Shown one piece after another: positions 1-12,300 of a stretch of DNA of 64,000 bases. A program made the translations under genes and the position numbers. The notes under the pieces were generated by a model. The model searched no databases, had not been told where the DNA came from, and worked only from the letters and a program-made list of their open reading frames with translations. The stretch is from assembly GCA_009746045.1 (NCBI GenBank), contig RPFO01000017.1, positions 816,001 to 880,000 on the forward strand. The letters run 5' to 3'. The first letter of the stretch is position 1. Each line of letters starts with the position of its first letter. The stretch is from Mesostigma viride (lineage: Eukaryota; Streptophyta; Mesostigmatophyceae; Mesostigmatales; Mesostigmataceae).

Positions 1-236
1 GACGGACAGCCAGCTGCAGACCATGCACCAGCACACATGTTTGGGGGCGCGTCTACGATTAAGTATAGGGAAACAAGATGCTCAACACTTGCTATGGCCA
101 TGCCAGGATAACCGCGCAAACCTCCGAAAAAAACAAAAGAGCAGCCTTTGCGCGCTTTGCCTACATTTTACCGGCTACAAATGCAAAGAGATTTCCACCT
201 GCCTTGGCTGCATCATTTCAGTGTCTCACTCGCTCC
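1..236. other. No gene seen
   Basis: Probably 3' UTR or flank of the subtilase gene. The small ORFs here show no family signature. Confidence 0.4.
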
Positions 237-380
237 TTATACTGTTAACTGTCTTCGAGAGGTTAGTAAACTGTCCCGTGACGATGACATTAGCACCATC
301 CACATGAAGCCTTGCGATACCGGTTCTAAGGTCCCAGCTGCCAGCCACAATACCGCCTGCTGTACACGGCAGCCATCCAG
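237..380 (-). CDS. Subtilase terminal exon (tentative)
   Basis: Acceptor CCGTGCAG at 381-388 and phase 0 from exon 10 give 47 codons ending in TAA at 237-239. Another frame of the same stretch is also open to a stop, so the C terminus is not settled. Confidence 0.35.
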   Translation of the reverse strand: MDGCRVQQAVLWLAAGTLEPVSQGFMWMVLMSSSRDSLLTSRRQLTV

Positions 381-3300
381 CTGCACGGCTCGAACAGAAA
401 TGTAATATTATACAAGCCAGCTTGGCACACTGGTAAGTTCTGCTGAGCATACTATCAACGTTGCTGATGGTTTTGCTTGCACAATAAACCCCATATAACT
501 CACTGTGCCCACCCTGCATATGGTCAAAACACATTCCATCGAGTGGGATGGGCGCAGTACGACATTTCTGAGCTATCGGCTCATTCTATAGTTATGTTGG
601 GGCGGGCTCAAAAGGGGCAGATCTGCCGCCTGTAGCGTAGCTCTACCGTACGTCACTTACACCATGTGAGGGGCTTGTGTTACATAGGACTAGAGAGAAG
701 GGGACCGGCGTTGCGCCTGTACTAGTGCCTACTGGCAACAGTGCCCGCCCTTAATACAGGCGGGCGCGGCGCCTTGGGACATGTGCTTTGTTTTCATTTT
801 CACACCGTACTTAGAGTGGTGTGGCGAACGCAGTGAGGCCTTTTTGCAGCTCCGGCCCACTCACCCTCGCTGCCGTTGGGGACAATATTGGACCAAGGGG
901 GCGTGTGCTGGGCCCCAGCATGGTGAACTGGCCTAACTTGACAATGACTTGCACAATGACTTTGAGGGTGTGGCTAGGCTCAACTGTAAAGCCTGCACAC
1001 ATGTTCTTGTAGTAAACTTGTTTCTCTGGTAGGTATGCACTCCCATGGACCTTAGCTTCAGCACCTATTCAACAGTTCATGCACATGCTGAACACTTGTT
1101 ATGGGCATGTCGTCAAATATATCATACCAGAGCAATATACGAGCAACGATCAACCACCCATGTGCACGCTGCATGCTCATTTGCTTGATTTGTCATCATT
1201 CAAGACACCAACCCCAGCATTTTGCCGCCGCCCCCCCCCTCCCCCCCTCTCATCACTTAAGCCCGCCGTCAACCAACTCCCCTGGCAATCCACCCCCTGC
1301 ATACCCAGCATGTTTCCCAGCATGCAAGCTTCCTTTAAATAACTCTTACCAAGAGACACGACAGCGGCGACAATCTGAACTCCGACCATATGACTGTCGG
1401 TGGTCTCTTCAACGGCGCTGGTGAATTTGTCACGTGCTTCTCCAGACCCCAGGAAAGCGCGGAGAACGTTTGCGTGTGCCCAGACTTGCGTGTACACCCG
1501 CATCGCCAGGATAACCGCGCCAGCATTAGAGGGGGTGGTCGGGGTCTCGGGGTTCGTCAGTACGACCGCGCAGGCGGGGATGCCTTGCAGGACGGAGCCC
1601 TGGAGGCGGGTGAAAATTGCAGGGAGGCTGAATTGAAATGTGTTGCAGCCGCTGATGCTAATGCTGATCCTCGCATCCATGGCGTAATTGCTGGGGCAAG
1701 CGGCTTGATTCAGTTCGATGGGAATGACGCCATCAGAATTGCTGTAGTCGCAACTGGGGTTTGCTGCGAGAATCAGGCGTGTCTCGTCCGGTGGGGCCAG
1801 CATGCACACGTATATGCAGACAGGAATGGATTTAGAACAAGGCCAGCATGTCAGAGCTTGGATGCACGGGTACCAAAAAGACTAGGAAGTAAAGCACTAC
1901 AGTTGAGCAGTACACGGGTTAAGGAAATGTAGGAGTGCAAGGTAAAGAACTATGGGATGTTGACAATTATTAGAAAAACTGACTGGGTTTTAATCTGAAA
2001 CGTTGTCTTCAATCACATGATGTTCACAAACGATGAATTCACACGATGTCTTCAATCAAACCACCTCGGTGCACGTTGCAGGTTGCAGCCATGAAATACA
2101 TGTGAAGTGCATCCACGCAGCGCTCCACCTAACCCCTCGTACGTCAAGTGTCAACGCAGCACTCCACCTACCCCCTCGTACGTCAAGTGTCAACGCAGCG
2201 CTCCACCCACACCCTCGTACGTCAAGTGTCAACGCAGCGCTCCACCCACACCCTTATATCCCCACAGGGGCCCCTCAGCCCTCGCATCATTAGCCCGGGC
2301 GACCTGGACTTACCCAACGACGAGCCGGCTTTGGCCTGTATGGAGATGCCCTCCACAAACGCGACATTTGTGTTCAAAAAGGTCGACACGACGGATTGCG
2401 CATCCGGTGACTGCAGCAGGGCCTGATAGGCAACGGCAGCGGGCCAAGTTTCCGTGAATAGCTGTAACCCCAGGTGAAGTGAACCTGCCGCAAGGGGCAT
2501 GGCGGCTGTCATCCTAAATGCACAGGTTGGGATTCTTGGGTGCATGTCTTGGAAACTAGCGCTGTTTTGCAGGGCTGACACTATGTCTGGAAGGCTGATT
2601 GGAGTAGTCACATGGCAGCCAGTCACGTTGATCAGGGAGATCTGTGCATCCACCCAATAATCAGACGCGCACACCCCGTCGTCATCCGGAAGGATGGCGG
2701 AATCGGCCGTGAAGTTGCAGCTAGGGTTGCCTGCATGGACATGCAGATAACCACATAGGCATACCATGCAAACAATTACAAAGGGAGATGCAGGGGCCGG
2801 CATGGTTACCATCGCTTCTTCTCAGAACGGGGCAAGCATCTGCAACATGGTAGCGCTCTGCACATGTCACTTGTCATGACAAGTTGTTTTCCTCTGCAGA
2901 CGGGGATGTCGGCGGCCATATGCGCCATGCGGTAGGAGCAGCTAGCCAATTTCGTAGCGCTTGCAGCTCATGCCATAGGCACCATAGGCAGGAAAACAAC
3001 TTGGTACTCCCAGCTAGGCTGGACAAGGCACGGAACCTCCAGGACACAGTACGAGTGATATATCTGGTGACGGCAGCTATAGTTATCAGTAGCCATGCGC
3101 GACATATTCACCCACGCGATCCCAATTTTCATCATACATGTACGTTGTAAGCTACAACATCGCTCTAATTATGTGTGCCATCGTGGATACGTGGCATACT
3201 TGCACATTCCTGCAGCATGCGTTCATCCCCACCCTTATGAGACTTAACCAGCCATTGAGCCAACCACAACATGCAATTTCGGCCTGGCAATGCTAGTGAT

Positions 3301-6300
3301 GTCTACGTAATTGCGCTGAATATTTGATGTCTGTGTGGCGACCTGGTGCTGTGCAGATAGAGACGGTTGTTCACTTACTGTACTAGCGTATGCGAGTATA
3401 TTATAGTAGTATGTGAAAGTATATTATAGCTGCGTATGAAAGTATAGGATACAAAAGCTGATAAATTCTGAACCTCACCGATGCTCGAAATACCTCCCTA
3501 GCGCCCTTGATATCGCCTGCATCCTGTGTTTCCCCAGTGTTCATATCCACACCACAGTTCGTGCCATTCGACTCGGGGTGTGCTCTGACACTCCCGCCCT
3601 TTCATAAACCAAGTACACTTCTTACTGTCCAGACGATGCAGTGGGGCATGTTTGGCGCATACCGTCACATTCCACACGTTTTCCCTGAAAACATTTTCAT
3701 GACACTATTCAGGGCCACATATGCTTACTTGCATCCCTCTTACATTTTCTGGAGTCGTAATTACTGCTCAGCTGGACCTTGTAAGGGTATAACTCAGCAA
3801 GACTTCCAGATCGTCTAGACCGGACTTACTGAGGCCAAACTCTTCCACTCCCAGGCGGTACCACCCTTTGCCAATGTCACCAGAATAGAAGGAATCCACA
3901 ACCTGATGCATGGCGCAGGCACAGACAGATGCGGCTAGTGTTACACAATATTCAAGCAACGCAGTAGAAATCCAACCCAAGCAGAGCGACGTTCGACAGG
4001 CATACACATAGGCGCATGGGAACTAGCCACACACGCGCACCAATCACTTTCACTGCGTCTTTTAAGCATACTGCGGCTACATAGGGAGACGATGTGGCAA
4101 GTTCTACGACCCGAGCGGTCTCAACGGCATGCATGCAGTGACCGTTGGGCAGCTGTATATAGCACACATTTATCACCAGCCCAACAGGGTGTACTCAGGG
4201 TTGGTAAATTTCAGAAGTATGAACAAGTCCAAGCATTAATCAGACCGGGTTATTAGAGGCAAGAAAAATAGGGCGTAAAAAAAAGAATAGGGCCTAAAAG
4301 TGGCTTAATTAATGCACACCGTCAAATGGTTCTCAGAGTAGGAGAAAGACTGCACGGAATATAACGACATCGTAGTATTAGCGGCAAATGGATTCGTGCA
4401 AAGTTCCCTCCTCCCCCTTCTTGCACATAATGTAACTGTTGGCAAGCTATATTAACTGCATTAGACCTTTACCAACAACAAGGTGTAATCAGCCCATTAG
4501 AGTAAGCAAGTTTCATGAGAAGCGCCATAGATTCTTATTTTAGTCAATTTGCCAAACTCTATAGAAACACATCGTCAAACTTACAACGAAGTAGGTAGTG
4601 CCAGCCTGCATCCTGAGCATCTTGATTGTTGATAAAGAGCCGGAATAAGGGCACGTGTAATCATCCTGGCAGTAAAGAAACTCCGCCTCCATTTCTGCAG
4701 GCGTTAATAATGAAGCAGGGTGGATGTTATACGTAGGGCAATAAGCAGACGTCACCGATAGGGTAGGAACAGGATTTGCTAGGTAGGTGCAGATAATCCT
4801 GCCGACATGGACACACTTAGGTCAGAGGAGAGCAGCAAGACAAGTAGGCAGCAGTCCCAGATCACGGTATATAGGGCATAGCACCCACCATTAGGGCAAG
4901 GCACGGTGGGTGCCATGCCCAGAGAGACACATAGGAGGAGACGTTGGGCAAATCAGGAAGGGTGACATGGATAAGCATAAGCAATGGACTGCACGACTGG
5001 AGGTTTCACACAAGTGCAATTAATGGTTGCTCTATTAATAGTCACTCTATTAGTAATTGCTCTTGTTATACCTGCGCTTGCCTTTGCAGGTTATCAAGCT
5101 CACAATAGAGTAGCGGTGTCGATGGAGGAGCAGTGATAGGAAGCTCGTTAACAAGCAGAACCCTTTAGCAAGGTCTTCCAGTTTTTATGCCATGTAGGAT
5201 GGTTGCAGTAGGCTGTAGTGCCATCCCATGCGGGCTATAAACTTGGGTATGTTTTCCAGATACATGGGAGAATACCCCAAGACAATGACTAGGTCAGCCA
5301 ACCTATGTATTCCATGAAAGCATGCATGAGCCGATATAAGATAAATCTGAGCAGTTTGCAATACCTATTCGATAGCACAACTTACGGGGAGGTGGGAATC
5401 TCCAAACCCCACCCACCCACCCACCCACCCACCCACCCACCCACCCACCCACCCACCCACCCACCCACCCACCCACCCACCCACCCACCCACCCACCCAC
5501 CCACCCATCCACCCACCCACCCACCCACCTACCTACCCACCCACCCACCCACCCACCCACCCACCCACCCACCCACCCACCCACCCCCCCTCCCGCCCGC
5601 CCGCCCGCCCGCCCGCCGCCCGCCCGCCCGCCCGCCCGCCGCCCGCCCGCCGCCCGCCCGCCCGCCCGCCCGCCCGCCCGCCCGCCGCCCGCCCGCCCGC
5701 CGCCCGCCCGCCCGCCCGGCTGCCCGCGCGCCGCCCGCCCGCCCGCCCGCCCACCCGCCCACCCGCCCGCCTGCCCACCCACGCACCCACCGACCCACCC
5801 ACCGACCCACCCACCGACCCACCCACCCACCCACCCACCCACCCACCCACCCACCCACCCACCCACCCACCCACCCACCCACCCACCCACCCACCCACCC
5901 ACCCACCCACCCACCCACCCACCCACCCACCCACCCACCCACCCACCCACCCCCACCCACCCACCCACCCACCCAAACCACCGACCCACCGACCCACCGA
6001 CCCACCGACCCACCGACCCACCCACCGACCCACCCACCGACCCACCCACCGACCCACCCACCGACCCACCCACCGACCCACCCACCGACCCACCCACCGA
6101 CCCACCCACCCACCCACCCACCCACCCACCCACCCACCCACCCACCCACCCACCCACCCACCCACCCACCCACCCACCCACCCACCCACCCACCCACCCA
6201 CCCACCCACCCACCACCGGCCACCCACCCACCCACCCACCCACCCACCCACCGACCCACCGACCCACCGACCCACCGACCCACCGACCCACCGACCCACC

Positions 6301-9300
6301 CACCCACCCACCCACCCACCCACCCACCCACCCACCCACCCACCCACCCACCCACCCACCCACCCACCCACCCACCCACCCACCCACCCACCCACCCACC
6401 CTCCCGCCCGCCCGCCCTCCCGCCCTCCCGCCCGCCCTCCCGCCCTCCGCCGCCCGCCCGCCCGCCCGCCCGCCCGCCCGCCCGCCCGCCCGCCCGCCGC
6501 CCGCCCGCCGCCCGCCCGCCCGCCCGCCCGCCCGCCCGCCCGCCCGCCCGCCCGCCCGCCCGCCCGCCCGCCCGCCCGCCCGCCCGCCGCCCGCCCGCCG
6601 CCCGCCCGCCCGCCGCCGCCCGCCCGCCCGCCCGCCGCCGCCCGCCCGCCCGCCCGCCCGCCCGCCCGCCCGCCCGCCCGCCCGCCCGCCCGCCCCCGCC
6701 CGCCGCCCGCCCGCCCGCCCGCCCGCCCGCCGGCCCGCCCACCCACGCACCCACCGACCCACCCACCGACCCACCTACCCACCTACCCACCCACCCACCC
6801 ACCCACCCACCCACCCACCCACCCACCCACCCACCCACCCACCCACCCCACCCACCCACCCACCGGCCACCCACCCACCCACCCACCCACCCACCCACCC
6901 ACCACCCACCCACCCACCCACCCACCCACCCACCCATGCACCCACCCACCCATGCACCCACCCACCCGCCCGCCGCCCGCCGCCGCCCGCCCGCCCGCCC
7001 GCCCCCCCCCCCCCCCCAAAAAAAAAACTAGGTTGAAATATGACATAGGGTTGGATAGTCCTGATTCTTGCCACACACTGCCGACATGAATCGGGATGAT
7101 GTAACTGGATGCATACAGTCTACATATAGGAACAGATATCGGTACCTGCATGCTTAGCATATACTACGCATCCAGGGTATCTACGCAGACATAAAGGACT
7201 TCATACGCAAAGGTGGGATGTGCTGCAGGCACTTGGGGCGTGAGATCTGCCAAAAACCCACCGAATGGCTTGCGAGTCTTGACTATACACTGGCAGCCAA
7301 TGAACCAGCGTTGCAGACCAAGCTTTGCTGGTTAGAAAAACAACTACATCGACCATGGCGAAGGCACTGATATTCATCATCCAGGGAAGCAGCTGTGCGT
7401 ACCATGGCATACATGCATGCGGCTCAGGCACTCCTAGCGAACACATAGGTTGCACCACATCGCTATAGATTAACTCAAAAGTAGAACTAATGAACACTCA
7501 CTTTCCCGTGAGCCGCAGTCCGTACAATCTGTGCCCAGCTCGCAGTCAGCAAAGTTTGAATTCGGACCGCCATCGTCGCACCACCCGTCCTCGCTGTAGC
7601 GGCAGTCGTTATTGCAGAGGGTGGACATGACCCAGGGTCCCCGGTATACTGCCAGCACTGTGTCGAACTTGGTTTGGGGCGCACATGTGGTGATGGACAC
7701 GACGACATTCTGGAGCGGTGTGTATGCGTACGTTACGTCATTTCCCCTGCTTCCCCCGCAGGTGTGCCTGCGTAGAACAAGTCACATACACACCGTAATG
7801 ACGCAAAATGAGATCATATCCGCCACACCTTGATGTCCTAATGGGCCATGCGGGATATTATTGACGCTATTAGGACCAAGTCGCAGAGGCCGCAAGGCTG
7901 CCACCCAGGGTTGCATGGACGTTCATAAAAAGAAGTCACAATTGGATCCTCATTATAGTGTCATCAAATCTTAACGGTTATCGGCCGCTGGCTCTGGCGG
8001 GGTTTCTAGCCAAAGGAGAGCCCTAGTCTAGCACAGGTTCACTGTCCAGCTCTGCTGCATTATTGCCGCTGGCGAGTGTGCTAATGCGCAACACGAACCC
8101 TGCTGGTTGGATGCCGCTTTTCTCGGGTAGAGCGGCATTGTGCAACCACCAGGCCAGCCGACAGAGGGAATACAAGGGGACGAAAAAGGGCCGGAAGGGG
8201 GGAGGGAGGAGGGAGGAGGGGTAATGCCTTGAGAATCCGTACGTAGGGGGGGAGAAAGTCTTGCAGAATTTCAGAGCTCCGAGAGGGAGAGGGAGAGGGA
8301 GAGGGAGAGGGAGAGGGAGAGGGAGAGGGAGAGGGAGAGGGAGAGGGAGAGGGAGAGGGAGAGGGAGAGGGAGAGGGAGAGGGAGAGGGAGAGAGGGAGA
8401 GGGAGAGGGAGAGGGAGAGGGAGAGGGAGAGGGAGAGGGAGAGGGAGAGGGAGAGGGAGGGAGAGGGAGAGGGAGAGGGAGAGGGAGAGGGAGAGGGAGA
8501 GGGAGAGGGAGAGGGAGAGGGAGAGGGAGAGGGAGAGGGAGAGGGAGAGGGAGAGGGAGAGGGAGAGGAGAGGGAGAGGGAGAGGGAGAGGGAGAGGGAG
8601 AGGGAGAGGGAGAGGGAGAGGGAGAGGGAGAGGGAGAGGGAGAGGGAGAGGGAGAGGGAGAGGGAGAGGGAGAGGGAGAGGGAGAGGGAGAGGGAGAGGG
8701 AGAGGGAGAGGAGAGGGAGAGGGAGAGGGAGAGGGAGAGGGAGAGGGAGAGGGAGAGGGAGAGGGAGAGGGAGAGGGAGAGGGAGAGGGAGAGGGAGAGG
8801 GAGAGGGAGAGGGAGAGGGAGAGGGAGAGGGAGAGGGAGAGGGAGAGGGAGAGGGAGAGGGAGAGGGAGAGGGAGAGGGAGAGGGAGAGGGAGAGGGAGA
8901 GGGAGAGGGAGAGGGAGAGGGAGAGGGAGAGGGAGAGGGAGAGGGAGAGGGAGAGGGAGAGGGAGAGGGAGAGGGAGAGGGAGAGGGAGAGGGAGAGGGA
9001 GAGGGAGAGGGAGAGGGAGAGGGAGAGGGAGAGGGAGAGGGAGAGGGAGAGGGAGAGGGAGAGGGAGAGGGAGAGGGAGAGGGAGAGGGAGAGGGAGAGG
9101 GAGAGGGAGAGGGAGAGGAGAGGGAGAGGGAGAGGGAGAGGGAGAGGGAGAGGGAGAGGGAGAGGGAGAGGGAGAGGGAGAGGAGAGGGAGAGGGAGAGG
9201 GAGAGGGAGAGGGAGAGGGAGAGGGAGAGGGAGAGGGAGAGGGAGAGGGAGAGGGAGAGGGAGAGGGAGAGGGAGAGGGAGAGGGAGAGGGAGAGGGAGA

Positions 9301-12300
9301 GGGGAGAGGGAGAGGGAGAGGGAGAGGGAGAGGGAGAGGGAGAGGGAGAGGGAGAGGGAGAGGGAGAGGGAGAGGGAGAGGGAGAGGGAGAGGGAGAGGG
9401 AGAGGGAGAGGGAGAGGGAGAGGGAGAGGGAGAGGGAGAGGGAGAGGGAGAGGGAGAGGGAGAGGGAGAGGGAGAGGGAGAGGGAGAGGGAGAGGAGAGG
9501 GAGAGGAGAGGGAGAGGGAGAGGGAGAGGGAGAGGGAGAGGGAGAGGGAGAGGGAGAGGGAGAGGGAACGGCTGCCACTTGTGCGTTTAATTAGTATTAG
9601 TATGTACAACCCCAAGGCACGAAAGATTCTTAAAACCACTAGCATCACGGCAGATGTTCAAAAAAATAATCTCGATACATCTGGCTATCAAATGGTGAGA
9701 GATTATGGCGTTATTACACCAACAAGTATGAACATAACACAAAAGATCACTGCGGAAACTGCTGGCTAAAAACTGACCCTTGGCATTATTTTTGCAGCAG
9801 AATGATGCTTAATACTATGCAATTCATTACCCCAGATCCTCACTACCACGGCTTGAAGTGGAATTGTGATGTTATAGTAGTCTGCACGTTATCACAGTAT
9901 TACGATCATGAACGATACCACATTCTCATGTTGTTCCCGCAGTGTAAATGCCACACTGGCACTGTTCCACAACATCCAAGTATACGGCAACCGTGGTTAA
10001 GAAAACACGCACAACCACCTCTGACCACGTACCAATCGCCAGAATCGAAGTTGGAATACACGGTGCTGAAGGGCAGCGAGGGGATGTCGATCGGATGCTC
10101 AAAGCCTTGACCGCACAGTGAACAAGAGTCTTCCCTCAAAATGCCCACCCGCACGGACCGGCCATTAAACTGTGGGTCGCCGCTGACAGCCGAGAATATG
10201 TATGCATATTCCTGATATCCAACCAGACCGTCCGGTGGGAATGAGAAGTTCAACGGCTGTGGGCTGTCCCAATTCTCGGTTGTGAACGTCAAAGGGTCGT
10301 CTGTAACGACCACCCTGCCAGGAGGCGTGTTGGCCAATGGGAATCCTGAGATGGTCACTGTAGCGGTGGGGGCCATGCTGAGCGCCACAGTGACCAACAC
10401 GGAGGTCCCTTTCGTCGCGACTAGCCACCGGGGGGTAACGCTCACATAAATGGGGAGGCTGTAGAGGAATGTGTTAATGGTATCGGTGCGCAGGTTGGCG
10501 ATGATCCCTGGGGTGGCGGCATTAACGACGACGGACTCGCGGACTTGCTGTGGGGTTGCATGCGGGGAGCGCGAGAGGAAGACTGCAACCACTCCCGCCT
10601 GTACTTTTGGAAGTTATAATACGGACAAACAAAGATGTAATAGCAGAGTATGAAAATTATAATAGCATTTAAATGAGTATGAGAAAAAGGTCACACAAGA
10701 AGGCCACACGAGATGGGGGAGGCAGTAGACTGTGTACGCAAAGGGCAAAGGGGAACTGGATTGCATAGGGCGACCCGTGCTGGAACCGGGGCATCGCACA
10801 CCAACCATCAGATACAGCAACTGCATGGGCACGCATCATGAAAAGAGGGTATGATTGCTGGGCATGATGGTATAAATATAAAGAGCACTTGTGGGGACAA
10901 GCTTGATTACTTAAAAAACGGAACGGCATGTCTGAGTGTGGGTGGGTGCTGGGTGCAGCAGGTGCATGGGGAAATGAACTTGGACGAGGCAAACTAGTCA
11001 CCATGCTGGAGGTGAGCATTAGGTAACTGAGGCATGCATGTCCATGATATCAGTAGTGAAACAGCCTTTTCTCCGCCCTGCAGCCGGCGCCTCGCCACGC
11101 AAGGTGAGGCCACACGTGCTGCCCATGCAGACTTTAGCTCACCATATATCGTATAGTGCAGCAAGAAATAGGGCTGAATTACTCATGGCAATCATTTATC
11201 TCACCACGTGGGGTGACGCCATGGATGTCCCCGAGAGATATTTCGTGTATTCAGTATCGTAGGGGTCACGCGGGTTGACAGTAGGGGCCTGGATGCCATC
11301 CCCGGGCGCCAGGATGTCGATACAGGGGCCATAGTTGGAGTACACCGCGAGCTGCATGGGTTGGGCACTGAGCAATGAGAATGGCACATGCACAGAAAGG
11401 GACAAACGACATTAGCGGGATACGGAAACTGGAAAGCATTTATTGACATGATAGTTCATGCTTAGTAGGCAAGGCATTTGTCTGAACACATGTTTGCATA
11501 GCCGAGGTACATGCACGCACAGCTGTAATGAACACTTCAGTTAGATAGCCTCATGTGAAGTAGTTTGGTACGATACTGGATTCGCATTGCTGTTATTAAT
11601 ACTTAAGTTAGATAGCGTCGTGTATTTACAAGTCATATAAGTTGCATGGTTGCCAACCTTGCCCATGCATAACAATTTGAAACGCTTGCCCGCTGGTTGG
11701 CAAAACAAATGAACGGAAATAGCAACAAGACCATTAACAGAAGCATGCCAGTTGTATCGCTACTATAATCAGCTCGTTAATCGTGTACGCACCTGCTGCA
11801 TGGTTGACCGCACCACCCTCATACTCCACCCACATACTCGTCTGCATGCTGGCTTGTCTAGCGATATTTAGCATGGCTCATCTACACAAATATAAGGCTT
11901 ATACTTCTATAGTAGCATAATAATACGGCTTATTATCTAACTATAGTGATTATAAAATAACCGTTACATACTAGCCAGCAGTATACCTGTTGACCGCACC
12001 CACGATGATTGATGACCTCGAATGAAACGGGCAAGCGTCTTTCGCAGAATTCCCGGCCGCAGCCACGACTGTGACGCCCGCCTGGACGACGGCAAGCCTG
12101 GCCTCATCACTCAACGGCGAGGGGGCACCCCCCAGTGATAGGTTCACAACAGCGGGCTTGACATGGTTTGCAACGACCCACGCCAACGCCGCCAAAACGA
12201 TGGACTCCGGTGTGCCGTCAACGCAGCCGAACACGCGGAGTGCAAAGAGGTTCACCAGCTTGGCCACACCGTATGTGGAACCGCCCAGGATGCCTGCCAC

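Noticed and set aside
1177-2812. Pherophorin-like assignment for the duplicated C-terminal domains
   Set aside because: The Cys spacing and the FPYC-type start of pherophorins are missing, and phases tie these exons to the subtilase.
5303-7089. ORFs of 300-594 codons made of His-Pro-Thr, Pro-Ala-Arg or Gly-Trp-Val repeats
   Set aside because: They are open only because the CCCA/CCCG array has no stops in several frames, and the array lies in a spliced intron.
8023-9769. ORFs of 435-541 codons rich in Arg/Gly/Glu or Ser/Pro/Leu
   Set aside because: By-product of the GGGAGA hexanucleotide array on both strands; no start context or domain.
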